Below are positions 54,143 through 62,780 of a DNA stretch of 64,000 nt, in pieces. The notes under the pieces were generated by a model, which saw nothing but the letters and a program-made list of their open reading frames with translations, ran no database searches and was not told where the DNA came from. Source of the DNA: Roseiarcus sp963820795 (lineage in GTDB: Bacteria > Pseudomonadota > Alphaproteobacteria > Rhizobiales > Beijerinckiaceae); NCBI GenBank assembly GCA_963820795.1, contig CAWGBJ010000026.1:43126-107125 (forward strand), read 5' to 3'. Every line of letters starts with the position of its first letter. Positions within the stretch are counted from its first letter, which is position 1. The translations under genes were made by a program, and so were the position numbers.

Positions 54143-55279
54143 ATGAAAATCGCCAGGGTCGAGGCCATCCCGGTCAGCTATCCCGAGCCCAACGACTTCA
54201 ACGCGCTTCGCCATCTTTGCCTCGCCAAGATCACGGCTGACGACGGGCAAGTCGGATGGGGTGAGTCGATCACACAATTTCCCGAGGCCAATTTCGCCGC
54301 CAAGGCGATCATCGAGGGCATGGCGACGAATCTGATCGGGAAGGACCCGGTGCAGACCGAGACGCTTTGGCGACAGAACAAGCAGCAGGCGTGGTGGTAC
54401 GGCTATCACGGCGGCATCGCCTCTTACGCCGTCGCCGCCATCGACATTGCTCTCTGGGACCTCAAGGGCAAGTCGTTGGGCAGAAGCGTCCTCGACCTGC
54501 TCGGCGGCCCCGTGCACGATCGCCTGCCCGCCATCGCCTCGTGCCACGCCCACTATGAATCGATTCCCGAGATGGCGGAGGAGACAGCCCAATGGGTCTC
54601 GACCGGGCTGCAGGGGCTAAAGACCGGCTTCGGCAAGCGCGGCTCCGCTCGCCTCGGCTACGACCACGACCGCGACGTCGCCTACGTCAAGGCCATGCGC
54701 AAAGTGCTCGGCGACAAGATGCTGATGATCGACAACGGCATCGCGATCAAGTGGGACGTCACCGAAGCGGTGCGGCGAGCGAAGGCGATGGAGGAGTACA
54801 ACCTTTCGTGGATCGAAGAGCCGCTCGGCGCCTGGGACCCCGAGGGCTACGCCAACCTCCGCGCCAAGACCACGACGCGCATTGCCTACGGCGAACGCGA
54901 GTGGACGCTGGAGCAATTCGAGCGCGTGCTGGCGACCGGCACCGTCGATGTCGTCGGCGTCGATCCCGGTCGGGCCGAGGGCATCACTGGATTTAAGAAG
55001 ATTGCCGAACGATGCGAATTCTATCGCCGCCAGGCCAATGCTCATGCCTGGTCGTCGGCGATCGTCAGCGCGGCGAGCCTGGCGATCTCGTTCAATTCGC
55101 CGGCTTGCAAGCTGTTCGAGCTCAAGCCGCTGCGCAATCCGATGCAGCACGATCTGGTGACCAAGCCTTTCGAACATGTTGAGGGCTGGGTCTATCCGCC
55201 CGTCGGCCCGGGCCTCGGCATTGAAGTTATCGAGGAAGTGGTGAACAGCTTCCGCAGCGAAAAGGTACTGTCGTCATAA
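54143..55279 (+). CDS. Enolase-superfamily sugar-acid dehydratase (MR/MLE)
   Basis: 378 residues from ATG 54143, with TAAGGA ahead. The catalytic barrel residues can be followed in order: LKTGFGKRG (Lys), MLMIDNG (Asp), SWIEEPLG (Glu), IAYGERE (Glu), VVGVDPGR (Asp) and NAHAWSSAI (His). These fit acid-sugar dehydratases that remove water from an aldonate to give a 2-oxo-3-deoxy acid. Third step of this operon after dehydrogenase and lactonase. No aldolase or keto-deoxy kinase follows. Confidence 0.92.
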   Translation: MKIARVEAIPVSYPEPNDFNALRHLCLAKITADDGQVGWGESITQFPEANFAAKAIIEGMATNLIGKDPVQTETLWRQNKQQAWWYGYHGGIASYAVAAIDIALWDLKGKSLGRSVLDLLGGPVHDRLPAIASCHAHYESIPEMAEETAQWVSTGLQGLKTGFGKRGSARLGYDHDRDVAYVKAMRKVLGDKMLMIDNGIAIKWDVTEAVRRAKAMEEYNLSWIEEPLGAWDPEGYANLRAKTTTRIAYGEREWTLEQFERVLATGTVDVVGVDPGRAEGITGFKKIAERCEFYRRQANAHAWSSAIVSAASLAISFNSPACKLFELKPLRNPMQHDLVTKPFEHVEGWVYPPVGPGLGIEVIEEVVNSFRSEKVLSS

Positions 55280-55331
55280 AATGAACGGGCGATAAGAAAT
55301 CGGCAACCGCCGAAACAGGGAGGAATCAAAT

Positions 55332-56441
55332 ATGAAGCCGAAGCTCAAAATGTATGTTGCGACCTTTGTCCTTGCCGGCGCAGCCAGCGCCGGGACCGCG
55401 ATTGCGGCGGACAGCCAGTCGCAGATCCCTGCGAGCGGCGAGAAAGTCGCCGGCGCGCCGTTCGAAGCCAAGCGCGACTGGGGCACGTTCAAGCTCGCGG
55501 ATCGCATTGCCGCCAAGGTCAAGGCTGGCGACAAGATCAACTATGTCTTTTCCTACCAGGCCTCTGGCATTCCCTTGTTCTCGCCGCAATACGCCGCGGG
55601 TTTCAACACCGGCTGCAAGCTTGGCAACGCTATCTATCCGCTCGAATGCGCGTCGATCGCGCCCGTGCAGACCGACGCCAATCAGCAAGTCTCGCAGATC
55701 GAGGCCAAGCTCGCCGCCGGCGAGATCGACTGCATCTCGATCGAGCCGGTGACTTCCGACTCGACCACTGCGATCGTCAACAAGCTCATGGATCAGGGCA
55801 TTCCGGTCTTCACCGTCGGCGTAACTTCGCGCGGCCACGAATTCACCAATTTCACCCAGGTGCCTCAGCTCGAAGGCGAGACTGCGGGTAAGATCGTGCT
55901 CGACTGGATGAAAGCCAACAACAAGGACCTTAAAGTATTTGCGGTATCGGGCGGCGACCCGACGCAGTTCTGGGCGCAAGGTCGGATGAAAGGCTTCCAC
56001 GAGACCATCGCCAAGGCGATCCCCGACGCGAAATTCGTCACCACCGAAGCGAACGGCCTCAACGTCAGCTACGATCCCGGCCAGACCTATGACGCCTACA
56101 GGACGTTCCTGTCAGCAAATCCGGACGTGCAGTTCATCGAGAATGTCGATATCGGCGCCGAGCATGCCGATCGCGCCATCACGAGCCTCAACAAAGTGGG
56201 CCAAGTCTTCACCATCGGCTGGAATGTCTCCAAGGGCCAGCTCGACGGGATCGAGAAGGGCATCCAGGTGGCCGCTCTCGATCAGCGGTGGTCCGATCAG
56301 GCGGCGTTCGGCGGCCCGGCCTGCGCGCAGTTCCTCAAGAACGGAGTCGTCCTGCCCAACACTCAGACGCTGTTGCCGGTGATGAAGGATCAGGTGGCGG
56401 CGGCGCGCGTCGAGCTCGACCGCATCCTCGGGCAGAAATAA
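55332..56441 (+). CDS. CUT2 ABC importer sugar-binding protein (third CUT2 system)
   Basis: 369 residues. Signal peptide MKPKLKMYVATFVLAGAASA, cleaved near AIAA-DS. The mature part contains KINYVFSYQASGIPLFSPQY, ECASIAPVQTDANQQVSQIE and FTIGWNVSKGQLDGIEKG, of the sugar-binding periplasmic type. GGGAGG precedes ATG 55332. A long N-terminal linker (DSQSQIPASGEKVAGAPFEA) before the first strand is atypical. Feeds the permease and ATPase that follow. Confidence 0.92.
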   Translation: MKPKLKMYVATFVLAGAASAGTAIAADSQSQIPASGEKVAGAPFEAKRDWGTFKLADRIAAKVKAGDKINYVFSYQASGIPLFSPQYAAGFNTGCKLGNAIYPLECASIAPVQTDANQQVSQIEAKLAAGEIDCISIEPVTSDSTTAIVNKLMDQGIPVFTVGVTSRGHEFTNFTQVPQLEGETAGKIVLDWMKANNKDLKVFAVSGGDPTQFWAQGRMKGFHETIAKAIPDAKFVTTEANGLNVSYDPGQTYDAYRTFLSANPDVQFIENVDIGAEHADRAITSLNKVGQVFTIGWNVSKGQLDGIEKGIQVAALDQRWSDQAAFGGPACAQFLKNGVVLPNTQTLLPVMKDQVAAARVELDRILGQK

Positions 56442-56453
56442 TTTGTAGCGTTC

Positions 56454-56476
56454 GGGGCCAGGCCCATCCTGGCCCC
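56454..56476 (+). promoter_or_regulatory. Intercistronic hairpin after the binding-protein gene
   Basis: GGGGCCAGG (56454-56462) pairs perfectly with CCTGGCCCC (56468-56476) around CCCAT. It starts 12 bases after the binding-protein stop and ends 31 before the permease start. It is followed by TTCCTCC, not a T-run. Fourth case of this arrangement. Confidence 0.55.
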
Positions 56477-56507
56477 TTCCTCCTCGAGAGCATGGCCGCG
56501 TAGCTCA

Positions 56508-57569
56508 ATGTCCAGCGCCGACTCCCGCGACCCTGCCCCGGTCGAAGCATCCCGGACAACGCTTTCCTCAACCGGTGCGGCGACGTTCGACCTTGCGTTG
56601 CGCATGGGAGGCTTGGTCCTCGCTATCATCCTCGTCGCGCTTCTAATGTTCGTTCTGAAGCCAAATTCGTTCAACATCGATGTCGGCATTTCCGTGCTCC
56701 GCGCCATGAGCTCGGTGGCGATCATGTCGCTCGGGCTGACCCTGGTGATCGTGGTCGGCGAGATCGATCTGTCCTTCGGCGCGATGTACGGCCTCGGCGC
56801 CAATTCGCTCGCTGTCATGTGGATATTGCTCGGCATCCCGATTTACGCTGCGCTGCCCCTGGCGGTCGGCGTTGGAGCCTTGGTCGGCCTATTCAACGGC
56901 GCTCTGGTCACGTGGCTGCGCATTCCCTCCTTCATCGTCACGCTCGGCACCTACAACCTGCTCTACGGCGTATCGCTATGGATCACCAAGACGTCGACGT
57001 TCAACCCGGTCTATCCTCCGCCCGGATCCGAGATCCCACCCGCACAGCTTGATTTCTTCACCGGCTTGACGGCGAGCTTCGGCGCCCATCCGATCTCGCT
57101 CGAAGTCATCTGGATGCTCGGGCTCGCCTTGGTCGTCGGGCTCCTGCTGCACCGCACGCTCTTCGGCTTTCGCTTGATGGCGATCGGCGGGAACCCGGTC
57201 GCCGCACAGCTCGCCCGACTGCCGGTCGCGCGCTACAAGATCCTGGCCTTCGTGATCTGCAGCATGCTGGCCGCCATCGCCGGGATTCTCGATTTCTCCT
57301 TCATCCAGACGGCCCAGCCGAACATTGGCCTATCCTATACGTTCCCGGTTTTCGCGGCGGTGATCATCGGCGGCGCCAGTCTTTCGGGTGGCAAGGGGAC
57401 GGTGATCGGGGCGATGAGCGGAGCGTTGCTGCTCGCCGAATTGCAGCAGGGTCTCGCCCTGCTCTCGCCCGGACCGCACGTGCAGCAGCTCTTCCTCGGC
57501 TTCGTCACCATCGGCGCGGTCGCGCTCGACCTCGCGCTCACCAACATCCGCAAGCGCAGGGCGGCATGA
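56508..57569 (+). CDS. CUT2 ABC importer permease (third CUT2 system)
   Basis: 353 residues, about 8-10 membrane segments after a ~30-residue soluble N-terminus. VGEIDLSFGAMYGLG near residue 85 and VIIGGASLSGGKGTVIGA near 285 are CUT2 landmarks. The middle loop (PPPGSEIPPAQLDFFTG) is longer than usual. ATGA overlap joins it to the ATPase. Single permease, probable homodimer. Confidence 0.93.
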   Translation: MSSADSRDPAPVEASRTTLSSTGAATFDLALRMGGLVLAIILVALLMFVLKPNSFNIDVGISVLRAMSSVAIMSLGLTLVIVVGEIDLSFGAMYGLGANSLAVMWILLGIPIYAALPLAVGVGALVGLFNGALVTWLRIPSFIVTLGTYNLLYGVSLWITKTSTFNPVYPPPGSEIPPAQLDFFTGLTASFGAHPISLEVIWMLGLALVVGLLLHRTLFGFRLMAIGGNPVAAQLARLPVARYKILAFVICSMLAAIAGILDFSFIQTAQPNIGLSYTFPVFAAVIIGGASLSGGKGTVIGAMSGALLLAELQQGLALLSPGPHVQQLFLGFVTIGAVALDLALTNIRKRRAA

Positions 57570-59080
57570 ACGGCGCCGTCGACTGGATCCGTCTCCGTGG
57601 CCTGCAGAAACGATACGGCGCCACGGTTGCGCTGAATGGTCTCGATCTCGATATCCGGACTGGCGAGGTGCTCGGCATCGCCGGACCGAACGGCGCCGGA
57701 AAAAGTACGCTCGTCCGCATCATTGCCGGAGAGGAACGTCCCGATAGCGGAGAACTGGTCTTCAATGGTCGCCCCTGGACCCCGAGCCTCGACTGGCGCC
57801 GGGTCGCCGTCGTTCACCAGGAGCCGCAGCTCTTTCCCAACCTTACCGTCGCCGAGAATGTGCTGGCAGGACGGGAAGGGGCGAGCAAAGGCTGGCCAAA
57901 GCTAGGCGCCGCCGACGCCAAAGTCATGAAGGCGTTCGGCATCGAGCGTTTCGCCAATATTCCGCTCGCCGATTGCACCCTGGCAACCCAGCAACGGGCC
58001 GAGATCGCACGCGCGGTCGCGCGCGATGCCCAGGTTTTTCTGTTCGACGAACCGAATTCCGCGCTGACGGACGAAGAATCCGACGAACTGTTTCGAGAGA
58101 TGCGCAAGCTCGCCGCGGACGGCAGGATCGTCCTTCTGGTCACCCATCGTCTCGGCGATCTGTTCGAACACGCGAGCCGCGTCGCCGTGATTCGCGACGG
58201 CCGGGTCCGCGCCATCCTCGAAGGCGATGCGCTGACCGAGGACGGGATTGCCCAACAGCTCGTCGTCAGCCGTGGCGTGGAGGCGAGCGCCAAAACAGGC
58301 GCCGCGATCGATCATGGCGAACGGCCTCTCGTGGCTGTCCATGACTGGTCCCACGGCGCCGCCTTTCACAAGGTTGCCCTTGACGCCAAGGGCGGAGAAA
58401 TCGTCGCCCTGTTAGGGGTCGAGGGCTCCGGCGCACGGGAATTGCTCCGTTCCTTCGCCGGGCTGGAATCGTGTTCGGGAGAAATCGAGATCGCCGGCGA
58501 GACGGGGGAGAGGGCGCAACGTCACAGCGCCTATGTGCCCGCGACCCGAATGCTCAGTCTCTACAGCAACTTCTCCGTCGGCGAGAACCTGCTTGTCCGT
58601 CTCGGCAGCCCGGATATCGCAGGACCGGGCATAGCGCTCCGGAAGAAGCGGATGCGCCAGCTCGCCAACGAAGCGGTCCGGCGCTTCTCGATCCGGGCTC
58701 ACTCGGTCGCCCAAGGCATCCGTTCTCTGTCCGGCGGCAACCAGCAGAAAGTGGCGATCGCGCAGGCGCTCAATTGCGCGCCGCGGCTGCTGTTGCTCGA
58801 GGAGCCGACCCGCGGGGTCGATATTCACAGCAAGCGCGAAATCTATCGGCTGCTGCGTGATTTCGTCGGCGCCGACAATGCGGTGATCATGTTCTGCACC
58901 GAAGTGCTGGAAGTCTACGAGGCCGCCGATCGCGCCTATGTCGTCGTCAATGGCGGGATGTCGCGGGCGATCGACGTCGGCGATTATCCTCACGTCGAGG
59001 CTCTTGCCACCGACATCGCGCGAATGGAGCGTCACGCTCGCGAAGACGGCGTCGGGGCAAAACCGCAGCCGCGCATTTAG
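57566..59080 (+). CDS. CUT2 ABC importer ATPase, two-domain (third CUT2 system)
   Basis: 504 residues. N-half: Walker A GPNGAGKST near residue 38, degenerate signature CTLATQQRAEIARAVA, Walker B VFLFDEPNSALT. C-half: ALLGVEGSGARELLRSF, LSGGNQQKVAIAQAL, LLLLEEPTRGVDIHSK, where the Walker B Asp is Glu. Last gene of the operon from 52485. Its 3' end faces the E2 gene across a gap that carries a repeat copy. Confidence 0.93.
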   Translation: MNGAVDWIRLRGLQKRYGATVALNGLDLDIRTGEVLGIAGPNGAGKSTLVRIIAGEERPDSGELVFNGRPWTPSLDWRRVAVVHQEPQLFPNLTVAENVLAGREGASKGWPKLGAADAKVMKAFGIERFANIPLADCTLATQQRAEIARAVARDAQVFLFDEPNSALTDEESDELFREMRKLAADGRIVLLVTHRLGDLFEHASRVAVIRDGRVRAILEGDALTEDGIAQQLVVSRGVEASAKTGAAIDHGERPLVAVHDWSHGAAFHKVALDAKGGEIVALLGVEGSGARELLRSFAGLESCSGEIEIAGETGERAQRHSAYVPATRMLSLYSNFSVGENLLVRLGSPDIAGPGIALRKKRMRQLANEAVRRFSIRAHSVAQGIRSLSGGNQQKVAIAQALNCAPRLLLLEEPTRGVDIHSKREIYRLLRDFVGADNAVIMFCTEVLEVYEAADRAYVVVNGGMSRAIDVGDYPHVEALATDIARMERHAREDGVGAKPQPRI

Positions 59081-59487
59081 AGCGTGATGCGATCGGGTTG
59101 AACCGCCGCCGCAGGGCCAGAAACGAAGGATCGGGCGACGAAATCTTGCTGGTCCCTTGGCCGCCGGCGGTTCTGACGAGTTCGAGGAAGGCGCGGCCAT
59201 TCCGCCTGTTGCTCCCTGATATTGCCTGCCTACCGGGAAATTCGCTCCCGCCGCTCCTCGAGCGATCGCGCAAATCCGTGGTGTTTCACGTGGTTGAGCG
59301 GATTTGCTCGTGCGGAAGGGAAAGACAGAGCAGGGTAATTATTTTCCCTGTGGAGCCCATTAACAGGGCGAAGAGCGCGAAGCGGAAAACCGACTTCGCG
59401 GGTCCGGCGCAAGAGGGGCCATCGTCATGAATTTCTAAACTCTCCCGAAGGCAGCTTAAAGCGCCTCGACGGGCTCAATCGGCTTCG
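59081..59487. other. Convergent intergenic region carrying the second repeat copy
   Basis: About 400 bases between the ends of the ATPase gene and the leftward E2 gene. Apart from the repeat at 59196-59367 nothing was recognised. Confidence 0.55.
59196..59367 (-). repeat. Dispersed repeat, copy B (inverted)
   Basis: About 172 bases, read leftward from CCTGTTAATGGGC at 59367 to GCGGAATGGC at 59196, align with copy A at 40941-41110. The first ~75 bases differ at only two or three positions by eye. The core palindrome of copy A is present with one arm mismatch (59331-59350). The two copies face each other across 18.1 kb. Confidence 0.75.
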
Positions 59488-60693
59488 TCAGCTCGTCGAC
59501 CAGGGTCCGCGCTCCAACCGCTCGGCCAACGTGTCGATGAATTGTGCGCCGAGGACTCCGTCGATCAGGCGGTGATCCAGGGACAGCGTAAGGTTGACGC
59601 CTCTTGCGACGGCGATCCCGCCGGCCCGCGCGATCACCCGCTCGTGCTGACGTCCGACAGCGAGAATGCCCGACTGGCCGGGATAAATGATCGCTTCGAA
59701 GCGGTCGGCGCCGCTCCTGCCGATGTTGGAAAGCGAGAAAGAAACCGGCGCCAAATCGGCCTGCAGCAGTCGGCCCAAACGGGCGCGCCGGACCGCGTCC
59801 TGCCGCGCCCGCGTGACTTGATCGATCGATTTGCCCGCAAGATCGCGCAGAACCGGGATCATGACCCCATCGGAAACGGCGACGACGAGGCCGACGTCGA
59901 TGCTCGAGGCGCGCATCGTGCCGACGCGGCCATTGTCTTCATGCCAACGATCGAGGATGCGGGGATGCGCCGACAAAGCCGCGGCCAACGCGAGCAGGAG
60001 AAAATCAGTAAGGGTAGGCTTGGAGCTGGTCGCCTGTTCGATCCGGCCGGTGAGCGCCCCGCGCGCCTGATCGATCGCCGCGGTCTCGACCCAGCGGTCG
60101 ATGACGAAGGACGGGATCGTCTTGCGGCTGAGCGTGACCGCCTCGGCGATCTGGCGCCGCACGGGGGAGAACGGCTCGAAGCCCGCGGGCGGCGGCGCGG
60201 CGAGCTTCTCCTTCGCATCCCGCGCCTCGACGGCAGCGATGACGTCGCGCCCCCGAATGCGCCGGGACGGGGTAGCGGCGGCCAGACGCGCCAAATCAGT
60301 CCCATTCATTTTGGCGAGACGCCTCGCGAACGGAGACGCGAGGATCCGCGGCGGCGGAGCCTCGCCAGACGACTGAGACGCGGGGGAAGCGGGCTCCACT
60401 TCGGGCGCGGCCGCAGCCCTCGTCGCCGTCGATTTCGTCTCACTCGCGGACGTGCCCTCGCCCAAGGTTCGGAGCCGAGCGAGCGCCGCGCCGACCGCCA
60501 GGTCCTCGCCCTCTGCGCCCAGTACGGCGTCGAGTGTGGCGTCCACCGGGGACTCCACTTCCATTGTCGCCTTGTCGGTCTCCAGTTCGACGAGCGGCTC
60601 GCCCATCGCGACCTTGTCGCCAACTTGCTTCAGCCAGCGCAGAACCTTGACGGTGTCCATGGTGGCGCTGAGCTTGGGAACGAGAAAGTCCAT
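59488..60693 (-). CDS. 2-oxoacid dehydrogenase E2 component (dihydrolipoamide acyltransferase)
   Basis: 401 residues from ATG 60693. A single lipoyl domain has the modified lysine in LETDKATMEVESP (Lys 41). An Ala/Pro-rich linker leads to an E1/E3-binding domain (LASPFARRLAKMNGTDLARL) and the acyltransferase domain with SLDHRLIDGVLGAQF (His and Asp of DHRxxDG). It resembles acetoin- or pyruvate-dehydrogenase E2. Last of dehydratase-E1alpha-E1beta-E2; 10 bases after E1beta. No E3 is adjacent, so the cell's general lipoamide dehydrogenase would be used. Confidence 0.93.
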   Translation of the reverse strand: MDFLVPKLSATMDTVKVLRWLKQVGDKVAMGEPLVELETDKATMEVESPVDATLDAVLGAEGEDLAVGAALARLRTLGEGTSASETKSTATRAAAAPEVEPASPASQSSGEAPPPRILASPFARRLAKMNGTDLARLAAATPSRRIRGRDVIAAVEARDAKEKLAAPPPAGFEPFSPVRRQIAEAVTLSRKTIPSFVIDRWVETAAIDQARGALTGRIEQATSSKPTLTDFLLLALAAALSAHPRILDRWHEDNGRVGTMRASSIDVGLVVAVSDGVMIPVLRDLAGKSIDQVTRARQDAVRRARLGRLLQADLAPVSFSLSNIGRSGADRFEAIIYPGQSGILAVGRQHERVIARAGGIAVARGVNLTLSLDHRLIDGVLGAQFIDTLAERLERGPWSTS

Positions 60694-60703
60694 TAGAGCG
60701 TCT

Positions 60704-61733
60704 TCAGAGCAACGACTTGACCGTCGCCGCGATCCTCTCGGGCGAGGGAATAAGCGCGTCCTCGAGGTGAGGGCTGTATGGAAGCGGATGGTCGGGCAGC
60801 GTGATGCGCGCAGGCGGAGCGTCGAGATAATCGAAGGCTTGACTGACGACATCCGCGACGACATCCGAACTCCAACCGCCTGTCGGCGACTGCTCCTCGA
60901 CAGTGACGAGGATGTTGGTGCGTCGTACGCTGTCGCTGATCGGCGCGACGTTCAGCGGCCGCAGCACCTGGATGTCGATCACTTCCGCCTCGACGCCCTC
61001 AGCCTGCAGTTTGTCGGCTGCGGCAAGAGCCTTGCCGACCATGGCGAGGCTGGCGACTATTGTCGCGTGCCGACCAGGCCGCAAGATTCTCGGGCCGGTC
61101 GGCATCGGCGCCTCTTCGGCGCCGATCGGCACAGGTCCCCTCATCGAGAGAAGCGCCTTATGCTCGAGGACGAGGACCGGATTGTCGTCGCGAATCGCCG
61201 CCTTGAGCATCAGATACGCCTGCCTCGGATTCGAGGGGCAGATGATCTTGAGCCCCGGCACTGACAAGAGCCAGGATTCCGCCGTCTGGGAATGCTGCGC
61301 GCCGAAGCGAAGGCCGGCCCCGCCGAGGGCGCGAATGACGATCGGCGTCTTGACGCGGCCTCCCGACATGAAGCGGTGCTTGGCGATGCTGTTGGCGATC
61401 TGGTCGAAGCAGACGCCGAGAAAGTCGGCGAACATGATCTCGACGATCGGCCTGTAGCCTGTCAGCGCAAGACCAAGCGCCGCGCCGACGAACCCGGTCT
61501 CCGCGATCGGCGTATCGCGGACGCGCGCCGCGCCGAACTCCTCATAGAGACCCTGGCATGTCTTGAACGGGCCGCCCGAACTCGCCGATATCCTCTCCCA
61601 TGATCAGCGTCTTCGGATCGCGCCGCATCTCCTCGCGCAACGCCGCGGCGATCGCTTCCCGGTAGCTGAGTTCCTGCATGGGCGCTTCAATCGGCTGAAG
61701 CCCTGCCGAATTGATTTTCTCGCTCGCCGTCAT
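60704..61733 (-). CDS. 2-oxoacid dehydrogenase E1 beta subunit, one +1 shift
   Basis: About 343 codons. It starts YREAIAAALREEMRRDPKTL and IMGEDIGEFG, then the frame breaks near 61574. Dropping one base (a C, or one G of GGG) gives GEFGGPFKTCQGLYEEFG, the standard E1beta block. It continues IAETGFVGAALGLALTGYRP, RFGAQHSQTAESWLLSVPGL and VIDIQVLRPLN to the end. The frame is otherwise intact. ATG 61733 overlaps the E1alpha stop by 4 bases. Forms the thiamine-dependent heterotetramer with E1alpha. Confidence 0.88.
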
Positions 61734-62746
61734 TGGACAAACGTCCTGGCCATGAAGTCCTCATTCGGCGAGGGCCACGGCGCCGCGGCGGCCCGGTCGG
61801 CGGCTGCCTTGACGGCTGAACGCGCCTCCGCCGTGATGCGTTCTGCCTCGGCGTCGGCGATGAGGTTCGCAGCGCAGAGCTCAGCGCGGTAGAGCGAGAG
61901 CGGATCTCGCTTCAGCCAGGCCTCGACCTCCGCCGGATCGCGATACTTGGCCGGATCGGTGCGCGAATGGCCGCGATGGCGATAGGTCTTGCACTCGATG
62001 AACGTAGGCCCCTCGCCATCGCGGGCGCGCACGACCGCCCGCGCCGCAGCGTCGTAGACCGCAAGAACGTCGTTGCCGTCGACTTTCTCGGTCTGCATGG
62101 AATAGCCCGCGGCGCGGATGACAAGGTCGGGGTACGGCGTCGTGTGAAGGATGTGGCTGAACTCTCCGTAAAGATTGTTTTCGCAGACGAAGATCACCGG
62201 CAGCTTCCATACCTGGGCCATGTTCATGGCCTCGTGAAAGGCGCCGATATTGGCTGCCCCGTCGCCGAAAAAACAGACCGAAACCTGTCTCCGGCCGGCG
62301 AGTTGCGCCGAGACGCCCGCCCCCACGGCCACCGGCAGGCCAGCCCCCACAATCCCGAAGGCGCCGATCAGACCACGATCGATGTCGGTGAGGTGCATCG
62401 AGCCGCCAAGTCCGCCGCAAACGCCGGACGCGCGGCCGAACAGCTCTGCGAAAGCGGCCTCGAGATCCATGCCTCGCGCCAGGCACTGGCCGTGTCCGCG
62501 GTAAGTGTAGCTGACATAGTCGTCCTCACGGAGCGCCTTGGCAACTCCGGCTGAAACGGCCTCCTGTCCATTGCAGAGATGCGTCGTGCCGTGAACGAGG
62601 CCCTCCAGATAAGAGCGTTGGACCTGTTCTTCGAACTCCCGGATCATCGTCATGGTCCGATAGAGGCCGATCCGATCCTCGACGCTCAGAGTTGCGGGAG
62701 CGTTGTCGCTCGCGCTCGCGCCTCGCAGCGACGTCGGCTCGGTCAT
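61730..62746 (-). CDS. 2-oxoacid dehydrogenase E1 alpha subunit
   Basis: 338 residues from ATG 62746, with GGGAGGG upstream. The thiamine-diphosphate motif runs from FGDGAANIGAFHEAMNMA to VIFVCENN (residues ~177-209). HGTTHLCNGQEAVSAG and SYTYRGHGQCLARG are typical of acetoin/pyruvate E1alpha, and the phosphorylation-loop region HRGHSRTDPAKYR is present. It starts 35 bases after the enolase-family gene and overlaps E1beta. Decarboxylates a 2-oxo acid; which one is open, given the sugar-acid setting. Confidence 0.93.
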   Translation of the reverse strand: MTEPTSLRGASASDNAPATLSVEDRIGLYRTMTMIREFEEQVQRSYLEGLVHGTTHLCNGQEAVSAGVAKALREDDYVSYTYRGHGQCLARGMDLEAAFAELFGRASGVCGGLGGSMHLTDIDRGLIGAFGIVGAGLPVAVGAGVSAQLAGRRQVSVCFFGDGAANIGAFHEAMNMAQVWKLPVIFVCENNLYGEFSHILHTTPYPDLVIRAAGYSMQTEKVDGNDVLAVYDAAARAVVRARDGEGPTFIECKTYRHRGHSRTDPAKYRDPAEVEAWLKRDPLSLYRAELCAANLIADAEAERITAEARSAVKAAADRAAAAPWPSPNEDFMARTFVQ

Positions 62747-62780
62747 CGCGCTTCCCTCCCGATGCGCCTTGTTCGTCTGA

